A stretch of 46,141 bases of DNA from Geobacter sp. UBA5735 (GCA_002419385.1 DIFZ01000004.1:1-46141), one strand, 5' to 3'. Numbered from the stretch's first letter, positions 10,507 through 19,492 are shown. The notes: generated by a model not told the origin, from the letters alone. Numbers and translations: made by a program.

Positions 10507-11715
10507 GTGAAATACATTGTTTTGCTCGGTGACGGGATGCCTGACGAGGCGATCGAACAATTGGGCGGGAAAACGCCGCTGGAGTATGCACGCACTCCGG
10601 CCATGGATTTCATGGCCCGCAGGGGCCGGCTCGGAATGGCGCAAACCATACCGCAGGGTTTCCCGCCGGGGAGCGATGTGGCCAATCTTTCAGTGTTCGG
10701 TTACGACCCCGCGTCCTGCTACACCGGCAGATCTCCCCTGGAAGCTGCAAGCATGGGAGTATCTCTCGGTCCGGAGGATGTGGCGTTCCGCCTCAATCTT
10801 GTCAACTTGCGGCGTGAAAACGGCGATGTTTTCATGGGCGACTATTCTGCCGGGCACATTTCCACGGAGGAGGGAAGGGAACTGGTACTGGCCCTCGGCC
10901 GGGAACTGGGCAGCGGAGAATTCGAGTTCCATCCCGGTGTCAGTTACCGGCACCTCATGGTGTGGAGAAACGGCAGGGACAAGCTTGAGCTGACCCCTCC
11001 CCACGACATTTCGGGAAAACGGGTACAGGAATATCTGCCACGGGGGGATGGGGCCGAGGTACTGCTCAACCTGATGGAAAAGTCGCAGGCCATACTGTCC
11101 GGGCACAGCCAGCACGGCAGGCGTCTGGAATCCGGCAAAACCCCGGCCAACTCGATCTGGCTCTGGGGGCACGGCAAGGCGCCGAAGATGGAGACCTACG
11201 CCAGCAAGTTTGGCCTGAATGGAGCGGTCATTTCGGCTGTCGACCTCATCAGGGGCATCGGTGTCTATGCCGGGCTGGAGATAGTGAAAGTCGCCGGAGC
11301 CACCGGATACCTGGACACCAACTACCAGGGGAAAGCCGAAGCCGCTCTGGAGGCCCTGGAACGCCTCGATTTCGCCTACCTCCATGTGGAGGCGCCGGAC
11401 GAGTCTTCCCATTCCGGAAGTCTGGAGAACAAGATCCGGGCGATCGAGGATTTCGATGCGAAAATCGTTGCGCCAATCTCGAAAGAAATCAAGAAATTCG
11501 GTGAATACCGGATTCTCTGCACGCCTGATCATCCGACGCCGCTGAGGCTCATGACCCACACGGCCGACCCGGTTCCGTTCTTCATTTATGGGGGCGAAGA
11601 TGATCCCCGTGGGGACGTGAACGGTTATGATGAAAACTCCGCACGGAAAACGGGACTGTTCCTCAGCGAGGGATTCAGAATGATGGAACTGATGCTGTCG
11701 GGAGAACAGCGATAA
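10507..11715 (+). CDS. apgM: Cofactor-independent phosphoglycerate mutase, archaeal (ApgM) type
   Basis: A 402-residue enzyme of the alkaline-phosphatase superfamily, interconverting 3- and 2-phosphoglycerate. The N-terminal metal-binding motif YIVLLGDGMPDEAIEQLGGK and the phosphoserine site PPGSDVANLSVFGYDP are typical of the archaeal-type family, which is about 400 residues rather than the 510 of GpmI. Further metal ligands are in LHVEAPDESSHSG and CTPDHPTPLRLMTHTADPVP. The start is GTG with GGAAGGAATT upstream; the LysR gene follows after only four bases. Confidence 0.94.
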   Translation: MKYIVLLGDGMPDEAIEQLGGKTPLEYARTPAMDFMARRGRLGMAQTIPQGFPPGSDVANLSVFGYDPASCYTGRSPLEAASMGVSLGPEDVAFRLNLVNLRRENGDVFMGDYSAGHISTEEGRELVLALGRELGSGEFEFHPGVSYRHLMVWRNGRDKLELTPPHDISGKRVQEYLPRGDGAEVLLNLMEKSQAILSGHSQHGRRLESGKTPANSIWLWGHGKAPKMETYASKFGLNGAVISAVDLIRGIGVYAGLEIVKVAGATGYLDTNYQGKAEAALEALERLDFAYLHVEAPDESSHSGSLENKIRAIEDFDAKIVAPISKEIKKFGEYRILCTPDHPTPLRLMTHTADPVPFFIYGGEDDPRGDVNGYDENSARKTGLFLSEGFRMMELMLSGEQR

Positions 11716-11719
11716 GCTT

Positions 11720-12628
11720 ATGAACCTTAAACAGCTTGAAGTATTCATTGCCGTGGCGGAATGCGGCAGCTTTTCACGGGCCGCCGAACTGTGCTACCTG
11801 ACCCAGTCGACGGTGAGCCAGCACATCTCTGCCCTGGAGAAAGAGTTCGGTCTGAAGCTCCTGGACCGCACCGGCAAGGGCGCCCTGCTGACCGAAGCGG
11901 GCAAGCTGCTGCACCGCCATGCTTGCCGCCTTGCCGAGGAGGCCCGGTCCATACCGACCGTGTTGAACCGTTTCAAGGGTCTGGAGGAGGTCGTCCTGAG
12001 TATCGGCGGCAGCAATATCCCGAGCAGCTACCTGTTACCGGATTGCATACCTCCTTTTCAGCGGTCGCATCCCGGGGTTACGATCACCATCCTGCAGGGT
12101 GACAGCCGGGAGACCCTGGACCGGTTGAAGCGCGAAGACGTGGAACTGGCCGTTATCGGAAGCAAATTCGACGATGAAGAAGTGTGCTACGCGGATCTGG
12201 CCCATGACCGGCTGGCGCTGGTGGTGTATCCCGGCCATCGCTGGGAGGGGAAAGACAGCATTTCTCTTGACGAGCTGCGCGAAGAGGTGTTCATATTCCG
12301 GGAGCCCGGCTCGGGGACCGACATGACTGTCCGCAACGCCCTGATGAAGGCCGGACTGGCGCCCGGGCAGCTGAACGTCAGGACTTTCCTGGGAAGCAAC
12401 GAGGCTGTCAAACAGGCAATCCTCAGCGGTGCGGGCGTTTCCTTTCTTTCCATGATATCGGTCAGGAGGGAATGCGCCAGCGGCCAACTGTCCATGGTCG
12501 ACGTGCAAGGCCTGGACATGGCCCGGCACTTCTACCTGGTCAGTCGCAAGGGGAGGGAGCTGTCGCCGGCGGCCGCGGCTTTTGTTTCGGTAATGGCCGG
12601 GCGGTTTCCGGTGGAAAGCCGCACCTGA
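11720..12628 (+). CDS. LysR-family transcriptional regulator
   Basis: A 302-residue LysR regulator. The N-terminal winged HTH (1-60) reads MNLKQLEVFIAVAECGSFSR then AAELCYLTQSTVSQHISALE. A periplasmic-binding-type effector domain follows from about 90 to 295. The effector is not evident from sequence. The gene starts four bases after apgM and may be cotranscribed with it. It is convergent with selD, so it is not divergently paired with an obvious target. The 220 bases between it and selD show no clear gene or terminator. Confidence 0.9.
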   Translation: MNLKQLEVFIAVAECGSFSRAAELCYLTQSTVSQHISALEKEFGLKLLDRTGKGALLTEAGKLLHRHACRLAEEARSIPTVLNRFKGLEEVVLSIGGSNIPSSYLLPDCIPPFQRSHPGVTITILQGDSRETLDRLKREDVELAVIGSKFDDEEVCYADLAHDRLALVVYPGHRWEGKDSISLDELREEVFIFREPGSGTDMTVRNALMKAGLAPGQLNVRTFLGSNEAVKQAILSGAGVSFLSMISVRRECASGQLSMVDVQGLDMARHFYLVSRKGRELSPAAAAFVSVMAGRFPVESRT

Positions 12629-12848
12629 ACCTTCCGATGAAAAACCTTTCCTGGAATCAGCCTGTACTCACCATGGAACGTAATCGACCGGGAATATCCC
12701 ACATTTTCAAGAGATTGACGACCGCCGAAGGAACCTGATGTCCCCACGGCCGGTTCTTCGCCATCCGGCGGCGTCTGTCGGATGCGCTCAGTCCTTACTG
12801 CGTTTGTTGGGCTTCATGTTTGTGGAGTTGCTGCCGGTTTCGGGATCT

Positions 12849-13913
12849 TCAGCGGATTTCCACCGCATGGCAGCGCGCTGCTGCGACTTCCCCGATGGTG
12901 ACCGCGAAACAGTTGAGCTCTCCGGCGATCCGGAGAAACGACGCAGCGGACTCCGGGGGAAGGGCGATCAACAGCCCACCCGAGGTCTGGGGATCGAACA
13001 GGGGGATCAGGTCGTCCGCGGGCTCCGCCGTTTCCCCGCCCTGGTTGACACGCGTATCCTTCAGGAACCGTGAGTAGAAGTCCCGGTTGCGGTAGCATCC
13101 TCCGGGAATCAGGCCGAGGTTCATGAGTTCGTCGACTCCAGCAATGGCCGGTATCGCTTCGCGTTCAAGGACCACGGTCACTCCGGCTCCACGGGCCATT
13201 TCCGTTGCATGGCCGATGAGCCCGAAACCGGTCACGTCGGTGCAGGCGTGGGCGCCGCACTCCGTCATGATGCGGGCTGCACCGCTGTTCAGTGTGGTCA
13301 TCCAATGGCACGCTTCGTCAACGGTGGCATCGTCGATCATTTCCGCCTTGATGCCGGTGGAAACGATGCCGGTGCCGATGGGCTTGGTCAGGATCAGCAG
13401 GTCGCCCGGCCGGGAAGTTGAGTTCCTTATGACCCGTTCCGGGTGGACGATGCCGGTAACCGCCAGCCCGTACTTCAGCTCGTCATCCTCAACGGTGTGC
13501 CCTCCCACCAGGCATGCGCCTGCTTCCCTTATCTTTGCGGCTCCTCCGGCAAGAATCTCACGCAGCACTGCAGGCGGGATGCTGCATTGGGGAAAGAACA
13601 CCAGGTTCATGGCTGTGACGGGCCGTCCGCCCATGGCGAACACATCGGACAGCGCATTGCTTGCCGCAATGGCTCCGAAGAGGAACGGGTCATCCACCAG
13701 CGGGGTGATGATGTCCGTGGTCTCGACCAGGGCGCACTCCTCCCCGATGCGGAATACTCCCGCGTCATCGGAGGTTTCAGGTCCCACGATAAGATTCGGG
13801 TCAGATTCTCCGAACAATCCAGCCAGCGCTGCCTCCAGACCCTCCGGGCCCAGCTTGGCAGCTCAACCGGCTGCTTTCACCATGTGGGTCAGCTTGATGT
13901 TCTGCTTGGTCAT
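12849..13913 (-). CDS. selD: Selenide, water dikinase SelD; selenoprotein with Sec17 at an in-frame UGA
   Basis: A 354-residue enzyme making selenophosphate from selenide and ATP for Sec and selenouridine synthesis. The reading frame runs through one UGA at 13863-13865. Starting at ATG 13913 (GGAGAA nine bases upstream), residues 1-20 read MTKQNIKLTHMVKAAGUAAK. The UGA is codon 17, aligning with catalytic Cys17 of E. coli SelD. After it come the glycine-rich region, VETTDIITPLVDDPFLFGAI with its ligand Asp residues, AMGGRPVTAMNL, GGHTVEDDE and DPQTSGGLL, all family hallmarks. Read as a stop, the UGA would leave a protein lacking its catalytic residue and lysine. It is the last gene of the minus-strand formate/selenium region and has its own promoter. 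Confidence 0.95.
13828..13865 (-). promoter_or_regulatory. Bacterial SECIS hairpin in selD
   Basis: Immediately after the UGA, GCTGCC (13857-13862) pairs with GGCAGC (13828-13833). Inside, GGCCC pairs with GGGUC (one G-U) and closes a GGA loop. The loop G lies about 18 nt after the UGA, within the range expected for SelB recognition. The lower stem and in-frame position are directly visible; SelB binding is inferred. Confidence 0.75.
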
Positions 13914-13997
13914 GCAGTGTTTTCTCCGTGGTTGCCGGCGCAGTTGCCAGCGAACTGGCATTCCGGCATATCAGTCTGAAGGCTAACAAGCTGCTAA

Positions 13998-14025
13998 GCT
14001 ATATAAAAGGCATCAGTATTGTCAA
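13998..14025 (-). promoter_or_regulatory. Likely sigma-70 promoter for selD
   Basis: On the minus strand TTGACA (14020-14025), then 16 bases, then TATAGC (13998-14003), about 85 nt before the selD ATG. The -35 lies inside GTATTGACAATAC, a small palindrome that could be an operator. The rest of the 263-base gap before the upstream gene shows nothing else. Confidence 0.55.
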
Positions 14026-14176
14026 TACCTTTCATCACTGCGAATGGTTCAGAAATGATCTGCGTTTCGAGTGAGGCTTCCGGCAAGATACCGGCGGCTT
14101 GCGATCAGCGCCGGCCGCAGTATATCCATGGATCATGATGTATCCGGTGTTTAAACACGAGCCGGTATGCATCCGT

Positions 14177-16027
14177 TCATAGATGCCCGTCAGACTCAGT
14201 ATGGTTGCCATCTTTTGCTCTTCCGCTGAAGCGCCGGTAGAAAAAGGGCAGCGAGGAGACGGCTGCTACCAGAGCTGCGCCCATAATGAATGAACCAGAA
14301 ATCCTGCCCTGCAACAGGTCCAGCAGAGAGCTGGAAAAAACGATGAAGGCAATGCAGGCAGGCAACATGCAGAGAAAGGTAGCCACTGCATACTCGAAAA
14401 AGCGTATGCGTGTCAGTCCGAACGCGTAATTGAGCAGGTTGAACGGGAACAGGGGGATGAGGCGGGTGAATGCCACGACTTTCCAGCCGTGCCTGGCCAC
14501 TTCGTTGTCAAGTTTTCTCCAGCGTGAACCGCTGATCTTCGATTCGATCCAGCCGCGTGCAGCGTAGCGTGATACCAGGAAAGCCGCACAGGCTCCGGCG
14601 GTGGCGCCGGTTATGGCATAGACGACACCCCAGAATGGGCCGAAGAGTATTCCGCCCGCGATCGTCAGGGGAAGACCCGGCAGCAACAGGACCGGGGCCA
14701 GCGAATAGACCCCGATGTAAATTGCCGGCGCCAGCGCGCCGTAACCGGCGATAAAACTGCGCAGGCGATCCTGCTCCAGGTACTGGCCGATTCCCGTAGA
14801 TCGGATCACGATTATCGAGGCAATGACAATGGCTGCGGTGACAAGAAGCCTGGCGATGCCACCGCCTTTGCCACCAGGATTGAACGTTCGCTCACGGCTT
14901 GCGGAGACCGGCAGGTCTGCCCGGAAGTGGCGTTTGAGCCTCAGCCTGTTGAGGTAGGTGACGAGCCCGCTGCTGACGGGTGCGCGCCCGGAAATGGCAG
15001 AAGCGGGATCGCAAACCAGGTCCAGGACATGCAGTGTGGTGGTACTCTCTCCAAGAGTTGCGGTGCAGGCTGCGCAACTGGTTACCAGCGCTCGTCCGGC
15101 TGCTTCCGAAACACGCAATTCCGCCCAGGACGCCGCCATCTCGGGCGCCAGTGCCGGTACCCCGCCCCCTTCACCGCAGCAAATCGTGCAGGATCGGGAG
15201 TGGGGCATTTCTTCCACGTTAAGGCCGGCCCGACGGACGAGTTCCCTGACCGCATCCTGCAGTGCGCTGTTGTAGCGTATCTGACAGGGATCATGCACTG
15301 CTGCCGTGCCGTTTTCTCTCGGATCGGCCGTCGCAACGGACCCGGCCAGCGCCTCGTAAACCGAGGTGGTGATGAATTCGGGAGCGTATTCGCAGAATAT
15401 CCCATAGCAGTTCGGGCAGGCAACGATCACCCTGTTGATTCCCTGGTCCGTCAGATAGCGCTTCATCTCGACGAACATGGCGAGGAACCGATCCTGGCGC
15501 CCCAGGTCATGGGAGGGTTTCGTACAGCAGTCGAGCACGATGCCCAGAGCCGGTATGGAGTCGCGCAACAAGCGGAAAACCTTCTTGGTCTGTTCCGGCC
15601 GGGTTCCGGGGAGGGCGCAGCCGGGGAAGAACACGGTCGTGCATCTCGATGGCAGCCCATACCAGGTGAACAGCCGTGAAGTCCCGGTCCGTTCGTATCC
15701 CGACACCCCATTGTGTTCCCGAAAACTGCCGACACCGCTCCTGAAGGCGCTGCGCCGCATTTCCAGAAACATGGTTTTGGGATCGAGATGTTCCGGGCAG
15801 ACCGCGGCGCACAGCCCGCACAGGCTGCACTCGAACGGATTGCAGCAGTCGCTCCTGCCGTTTCGGGATGAGGAAACGGCGATTTTCCCAGGTGTGCCCG
15901 AAAGCTGCAGGAATCGGCACTGCCGCACACATGATCCGCAGGAAGTGCATTTTTCGCCGATGCAACCCAGGATATCCTCAAGCGTGCGTGTCTGGACATC
16001 AGTGTCGATGTTATTATTGCCGGTCAT
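14177..16027 (-). CDS. Fusion of a 4Fe-4S/CCG-domain oxidoreductase with a VTT (TVP38/DedA-type) membrane domain
   Basis: 616 residues. The N-terminal half is a GlpC/HdrD-like electron carrier: two 4Fe-4S ferredoxin motifs (C27xxC30xxC33xxxC37 and C67xxC70xxC73xxxC77), then two cysteine-rich CCG segments (FFPGCALPG with VLDCC; VHDPCQIRY with CTICCGEGGG). From about residue 390 the chain becomes hydrophobic with several membrane helices and the VTT-family signature region (PLTIAGGILFGPFWGVVYAI; FTRLIPLFPFNLLNYAFGL). The role is not known. The family halves suggest electrons passing to or from a membrane partner; some DedA/VTT proteins have been linked to selenite uptake. It has its own terminator-separated unit between fdhA1 and selD, and its promoter shares a motif with fdhA1 and yedF. 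The start is ATG with AGGA upstream. Confidence 0.8.
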   Translation of the reverse strand: MTGNNNIDTDVQTRTLEDILGCIGEKCTSCGSCVRQCRFLQLSGTPGKIAVSSSRNGRSDCCNPFECSLCGLCAAVCPEHLDPKTMFLEMRRSAFRSGVGSFREHNGVSGYERTGTSRLFTWYGLPSRCTTVFFPGCALPGTRPEQTKKVFRLLRDSIPALGIVLDCCTKPSHDLGRQDRFLAMFVEMKRYLTDQGINRVIVACPNCYGIFCEYAPEFITTSVYEALAGSVATADPRENGTAAVHDPCQIRYNSALQDAVRELVRRAGLNVEEMPHSRSCTICCGEGGGVPALAPEMAASWAELRVSEAAGRALVTSCAACTATLGESTTTLHVLDLVCDPASAISGRAPVSSGLVTYLNRLRLKRHFRADLPVSASRERTFNPGGKGGGIARLLVTAAIVIASIIVIRSTGIGQYLEQDRLRSFIAGYGALAPAIYIGVYSLAPVLLLPGLPLTIAGGILFGPFWGVVYAITGATAGACAAFLVSRYAARGWIESKISGSRWRKLDNEVARHGWKVVAFTRLIPLFPFNLLNYAFGLTRIRFFEYAVATFLCMLPACIAFIVFSSSLLDLLQGRISGSFIMGAALVAAVSSLPFFYRRFSGRAKDGNHTESDGHL

Positions 16028-16084
16028 AGTAAAATCCTAAGGCGGTGGCTCCAAATCTGATGGTCATGCACTGTTTGTTAGACA

Positions 16085-16126
16085 TAGTTTCAAGGTTCGT
16101 CCTCTGGAAGTCAAATAGATAATATC
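16085..16126 (-). promoter_or_regulatory. Promoter region of the Fe-S/VTT gene with the shared ATATTATCnATTTGAC motif
   Basis: The minus strand reads ATATTATCTATTTGACT at 16109-16125. TTGACT would be the -35; the -10 is less clear (AACTAT with long spacing). The same 16-base motif occurs at 19322 and 25515. The ATG lies about 80 nt downstream. Confidence 0.5.
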
Positions 16127-16198
16127 CATATCGCTAATGAAGCGGATCGTTTGGCTGAATGATTTTTGGCGGGAATGAGTGCGCAGGAGGGAGCGGGG

Positions 16199-16238
16199 TG
16201 AAAGAAGAGGCAGGGACGAACAGCACCTCGTCCCTGCC
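16199..16238 (-). terminator. Terminator after fdhA1
   Basis: GGCAGGGACGA pairs perfectly with TCGTCCCTGCC (16209-16238), and on the minus strand TCTTCTTT follows. It lies 42 nt after the fdhA1 stop, separating it from the Fe-S/VTT gene. Confidence 0.8.
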
Positions 16239-16280
16239 TTGTACGTGCCGATCAACTTCTGTTCAGGTCTTCATTCACGA

Positions 16281-18986
16281 TTATACATAGTCCGAGACGC
16301 GGTCGAAAAGCTCGATAGTGGCGGCGCAGACCTTGAATTCAGGTATCTTGGCCACCGGATCAAGTGCCTTGTTGGTCAACCTGTTGGCCGCACCGTCCGC
16401 GAAATGGAACGGCATGAACAGGACGTTTTCTTCCACCTTGTCGGTTACCTTCGCAATCGTGAGTACTTCGCCGCGGCGGGACACGACTTTTACCTTGTCT
16501 CCGTCTTTAACACCGATTTTACCGGCTGCGGCGGGGTTTATTTCGATGAACGATCCCGGGAACAGGTTGTTGAGGCCGTCGACTTTCCCGGTCATGGTCT
16601 TGGTGTGGTAGTGATAGAGAATCCTGCCGGTGCTCAGGATGAACGGGTACTCGGCATCCGGCAATTCCGCGGAGGGGATGTATTCCGCCGGTTTGAAAAG
16701 GCCTTTGCCGCGGGAGAATGTCCCCTTGTGCAGGTACCTGGTCCCCGGATGTTCCGGTGTCGGGCAGGGCCACTGCAGGCCGCCGTTTTCCAGGCGGGCA
16801 TATGAAATGCCGCCATACGCCGGGGTTACCGAGGCGGCTTCATCCATGATCTCCCCTGCATTCCGGTATGATTTCGAATAACCGAGCTTGTCCATGACGG
16901 CAACCAGGATCTCCCAGTCGGCTTTGGCCTGGCCGGGAGGTTCGATGGCCTTGCGCAGCAGTTGCACCCGCCGTTCGGTGCTGGTGAAGGTGCCTTCCTT
17001 TTCGGCGAAGGACGCTGCGGGCAGCACCACATCGGCAAGCACTGCCGTTTCGGTGAGGAAGATGTCCTGGACGACGAGGAATTCGGTTTTTTCCAGGGCT
17101 TCCTGGACATGGTTCAGGTCCGGGTCGGAGAGCATGGGGTTCTCGCCCATGATGTAGAGAACCTTTATGTCTCCCTTGCCGGCCTTGTCGACTATCTCGG
17201 TGACGGTGAGGCCCGGCTTGTCGGACAGCTTCACGCCCCATGCCTTCTCGAATTTGGCGATGACATCGGGATTCGCGGTTTTCTGGTACCCGGGGAGGTC
17301 GCCCGGGAGGCAGCCCATGTCGCAGGAGCCCTGGACGTTGTTCTGGCCGCGCAGCGGGTTGACGCCGGAGGACTCCTTGCCCATGTGGCCGCAGAGAAGC
17401 GCCAGGTTGGAGGTGCCCATGACCCCATCGACGCCGGTGCTGTGCTGGGTCACTCCCATGGAATAGATGATGGATGCCTTGTCCGCTTTCGCATACATCC
17501 GTGCGGCCTTTTTCAGATCATCAGCATTGATGCCGCAGATTTCAGCCACTTTTTCAGGTGTGTACCTGGTGATGATTTCAACCAGTGCGTCAAAGTTCTC
17601 GGTGCGTTCGGCGATGAATTCCTTGTTTTCCAGGCCTTCGGCCAGGATGACGTTCATCATGCCGTTGAAGAGCGCAACGTTGGTACCGGGGGTGATCTGG
17701 AGGAAGACATCGGCATCCTTCGACAGGTCGATGCGTCGCGGTTCGGCCACGATGATCGTGGTGCCTTTCTGTTTTGCCTGGCGAATCCTGGCGCCGATCA
17801 CCGGGTGGGTTTCCGTGGTATTTGAACCTGTCACGAAGACAAGATCGCAATCCGCCACTTCCGCAATGCTGTTGGTCATGGCGCCGCTGCCCAGGGTCGT
17901 GGCCAGTCCTGCGACGGTGGATGCGTGACACAGGCGGGCGCAGTGGTCAACCTGGTTGGTGCCGAAAACAGTGCGCACCATCTTCTGGAACAGGTAGTTC
18001 TCTTCGTTGCTGACGCGCGCGGAGGAGAGGCCTGCCAGCGCATCAGGGCCGTAGGTGTCTTTTGCCGTCTTCACTTTGCCGGCGATCAGGGTAAGCGCTT
18101 CGTCCCAGCTCGCTTCCACGAACTTGCCGTTTTTCTTGATTAGCGGGGTTTTGAGACGGTCGGGGTGGTTGATGAAGTTGTAGCCGAATTTGCCTTTGAC
18201 GCACAACAGGCCGTCGTTCGCGGGGCCCTCGACCGGTTCGACACCGACCACTTTGCCGTCTTTTGTCAGAAGGTTCATCTGGCAGCCGACACCGCAGTAC
18301 GCGCACGTGGTCTGGGTTCTGGAAACATCCCATGTCCTGAACTTTTCCGGAGACTTGGGCATGAGGGCTGCTGTCGGGCATACTGAAACGCAGGTGCCGC
18401 AGGAAACGCAGACCGATTCTCTGACAGGATCGTCGAAGGGCGGTGTCGGGTGTGCAGTAAAGCCCCTGCTCGCAAAGTCGAGAGCATTGGTGCATTGGTA
18501 GTGGGAGCACGCCATGACGCAGCGGCGGCAGTTCACGCACTTGTTCATGTCCCGGACATAGAATTCGTTGGAATCGTCCTTCGGGAAGCTGTTCATGATA
18601 CCGCCGAATCTGGTTTCTTTAATGTCGTACTGATAGCAGAGGTCCTGCAGCCCGCACTTGCCTGCCTTTTCGCAGGTCAGGCACTCCTGGGCATGGTCGG
18701 ACAACAGGAGTTCGAGCATCATCTTGCGAGCATTGATGACCCGCTCCGTGTCAGTTTTGATAGTCATCCCTTCCATTACCGGGGTAGCACAGGCCGGGGC
18801 AAGATTCTTCCTCCCGGCCACCTCGACGCAGCACACCCTGCATGAAGCGTTGTCACCGCGCTTGTCCTTGTGCAGTTCCAGATAGCACAAGGTGGGGATG
18901 GTGATGCCTGCAGCATTGGCTGCATCGATAATATAAGAATTATTCGGTACTTCAACAGCATTGCCATCGATTGTAAGTTTTACCAT
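16281..18986 (-). CDS. fdhA: Cytoplasmic formate dehydrogenase catalytic subunit, cysteine type, copy 1
   Basis: A 901-residue Mo/W-bis-PGD formate dehydrogenase with a NuoG-like N-terminus. Order: 2Fe-2S ferredoxin domain (1-80; CRVCCVEVAGRKN), His/Cys-ligated 4Fe-4S region (CLTCEKAGKCGLQ), two 4Fe-4S motifs (CVNCRRCVMAC; CVSCGTCVSVCP), the Mo-enzyme 4Fe-4S motif (CAYCGVGC), then the molybdopterin oxidoreductase and dinucleotide-binding domains. The metal-ligand position is Cys353 (TGT) in CARLCHASTVAGL, aligned with the Sec of its paralogue at 28343. There is no signal peptide, so it acts in the cytoplasm, probably with the NuoE/NuoF-like pair. The ATG at 18986 has GGGAGAA upstream; an in-frame extension to 19040 lacks family similarity. 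A 20-codon leader ORF precedes it. Called fdhA1 in this annotation. Confidence 0.92.
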   Translation of the reverse strand: MVKLTIDGNAVEVPNNSYIIDAANAAGITIPTLCYLELHKDKRGDNASCRVCCVEVAGRKNLAPACATPVMEGMTIKTDTERVINARKMMLELLLSDHAQECLTCEKAGKCGLQDLCYQYDIKETRFGGIMNSFPKDDSNEFYVRDMNKCVNCRRCVMACSHYQCTNALDFASRGFTAHPTPPFDDPVRESVCVSCGTCVSVCPTAALMPKSPEKFRTWDVSRTQTTCAYCGVGCQMNLLTKDGKVVGVEPVEGPANDGLLCVKGKFGYNFINHPDRLKTPLIKKNGKFVEASWDEALTLIAGKVKTAKDTYGPDALAGLSSARVSNEENYLFQKMVRTVFGTNQVDHCARLCHASTVAGLATTLGSGAMTNSIAEVADCDLVFVTGSNTTETHPVIGARIRQAKQKGTTIIVAEPRRIDLSKDADVFLQITPGTNVALFNGMMNVILAEGLENKEFIAERTENFDALVEIITRYTPEKVAEICGINADDLKKAARMYAKADKASIIYSMGVTQHSTGVDGVMGTSNLALLCGHMGKESSGVNPLRGQNNVQGSCDMGCLPGDLPGYQKTANPDVIAKFEKAWGVKLSDKPGLTVTEIVDKAGKGDIKVLYIMGENPMLSDPDLNHVQEALEKTEFLVVQDIFLTETAVLADVVLPAASFAEKEGTFTSTERRVQLLRKAIEPPGQAKADWEILVAVMDKLGYSKSYRNAGEIMDEAASVTPAYGGISYARLENGGLQWPCPTPEHPGTRYLHKGTFSRGKGLFKPAEYIPSAELPDAEYPFILSTGRILYHYHTKTMTGKVDGLNNLFPGSFIEINPAAAGKIGVKDGDKVKVVSRRGEVLTIAKVTDKVEENVLFMPFHFADGAANRLTNKALDPVAKIPEFKVCAATIELFDRVSDYV

Positions 18987-19011
18987 GTGCGATATTCTCC
19001 CTTTGAAGTAA

Positions 19012-19033
19012 ATATTTCCGGCACGAGAAATAT
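19012..19033 (-). promoter_or_regulatory. Conserved small hairpin before fdhA1
   Basis: On the minus strand ATATTTC-TCGTGCCG-GAAATAT, seven base pairs with an eight-base loop, between the leader ORF stop and the fdhA1 Shine-Dalgarno. The same hairpin, one base changed in the loop and one in the stem, lies at 22214-22235 before fdhA2. Confidence 0.6.
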
Positions 19034-19045
19034 GGTTCATTCCAG

Positions 19046-19108
19046 TCAGGCAAATTCTTCCGCCCCTCCGCTATTGCTGTTTTTGCAGCAGGAACTGCCC
19101 ATATTCAT
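19046..19108 (-). CDS. Putative 20-residue leader peptide upstream of fdhA1
   Basis: ATG at 19106-19108 preceded by AAAGGAGGTGACGAA, a near-perfect Shine-Dalgarno at good spacing. The peptide is MNMGSSCCKNSNSGGAEEFA with a Cys-Cys pair. The stop lies 59 nt before fdhA1. The second cysteine-type dehydrogenase has an ORF of identical length at an identical distance (22249-22311). It could be a regulatory leader peptide or a small accessory protein; nothing assigns a function. Confidence 0.55.
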   Translation of the reverse strand: MNMGSSCCKNSNSGGAEEFA

Positions 19109-19144
19109 TTCGTCACCTCCTTTCCGATCTTTTTCTCCTGGTGT

Positions 19145-19185
19145 CACACCCGGCACATGGCTGCCCAGGCATAGTGCCGGGTGTG
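19145..19185 (-). promoter_or_regulatory. Long hairpin in the fdhA1 5' leader
   Basis: CACACCCGGCAC pairs perfectly with GTGCCGGGTGTG (12 bp) around a 17-base loop. It lies between the predicted promoter and the leader ORF. No T-tract follows on the minus strand, so it is not a simple terminator. The rest of 19109-19468 shows no gene. Confidence 0.5.
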
Positions 19186-19297
19186 TCTTCCGCAGTGACC
19201 TCCGAGCCCTCACTATTGAAAGCGGGATGCCGGACGTACCTCTTCTTGATAAGCAGAGGAAAATTCGGCAAATCCCTTGTCTCGGTATAAACATGTT

Positions 19298-19339
19298 TAG
19301 ATACCGTCATCAAGCCCGTGAAGTCAAATGGATAATATG
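19298..19339 (-). promoter_or_regulatory. Promoter of fdhA1 leader with the shared ATATTATCnATTTGAC motif
   Basis: The minus strand reads ATATTATCCATTTGACT; TTGACT (19322-19327) as -35, 18 bases, TATCTA (19298-19303) as -10. The same 16-base motif overlaps the -35 of yedF and of the Fe-S/VTT gene. Confidence 0.6.
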
Positions 19340-19460
19340 GATACAATAGATAGTAAATATTGATATAGTCGATAGATAGTCGACGGGAAGAGAACTGTTC
19401 GCACTTTTGCGGATCGGTCTTGAATACTGCAATCCTTGACTGACAGGATAGTATGCGCAG

Positions 19461-19492
19461 GAAGGAAAAGCCGGGCGCGTGAGCGCCCGGCT
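19461..19492 (-). terminator. Terminator after fdhA2
   Basis: AGCCGGGCGC pairs with GCGCCCGGCT around a four-base loop, and TTTTCC follows on the minus strand. It lies 16 nt after the fdhA2 stop, so fdhA1 is transcribed mainly from its own promoter. Confidence 0.8.

Noticed and set aside
12629..12848. Small ORFs between LysR and selD
   Set aside because: They overlap real genes in other frames and lack start signals and composition; the gap shows nothing supported.
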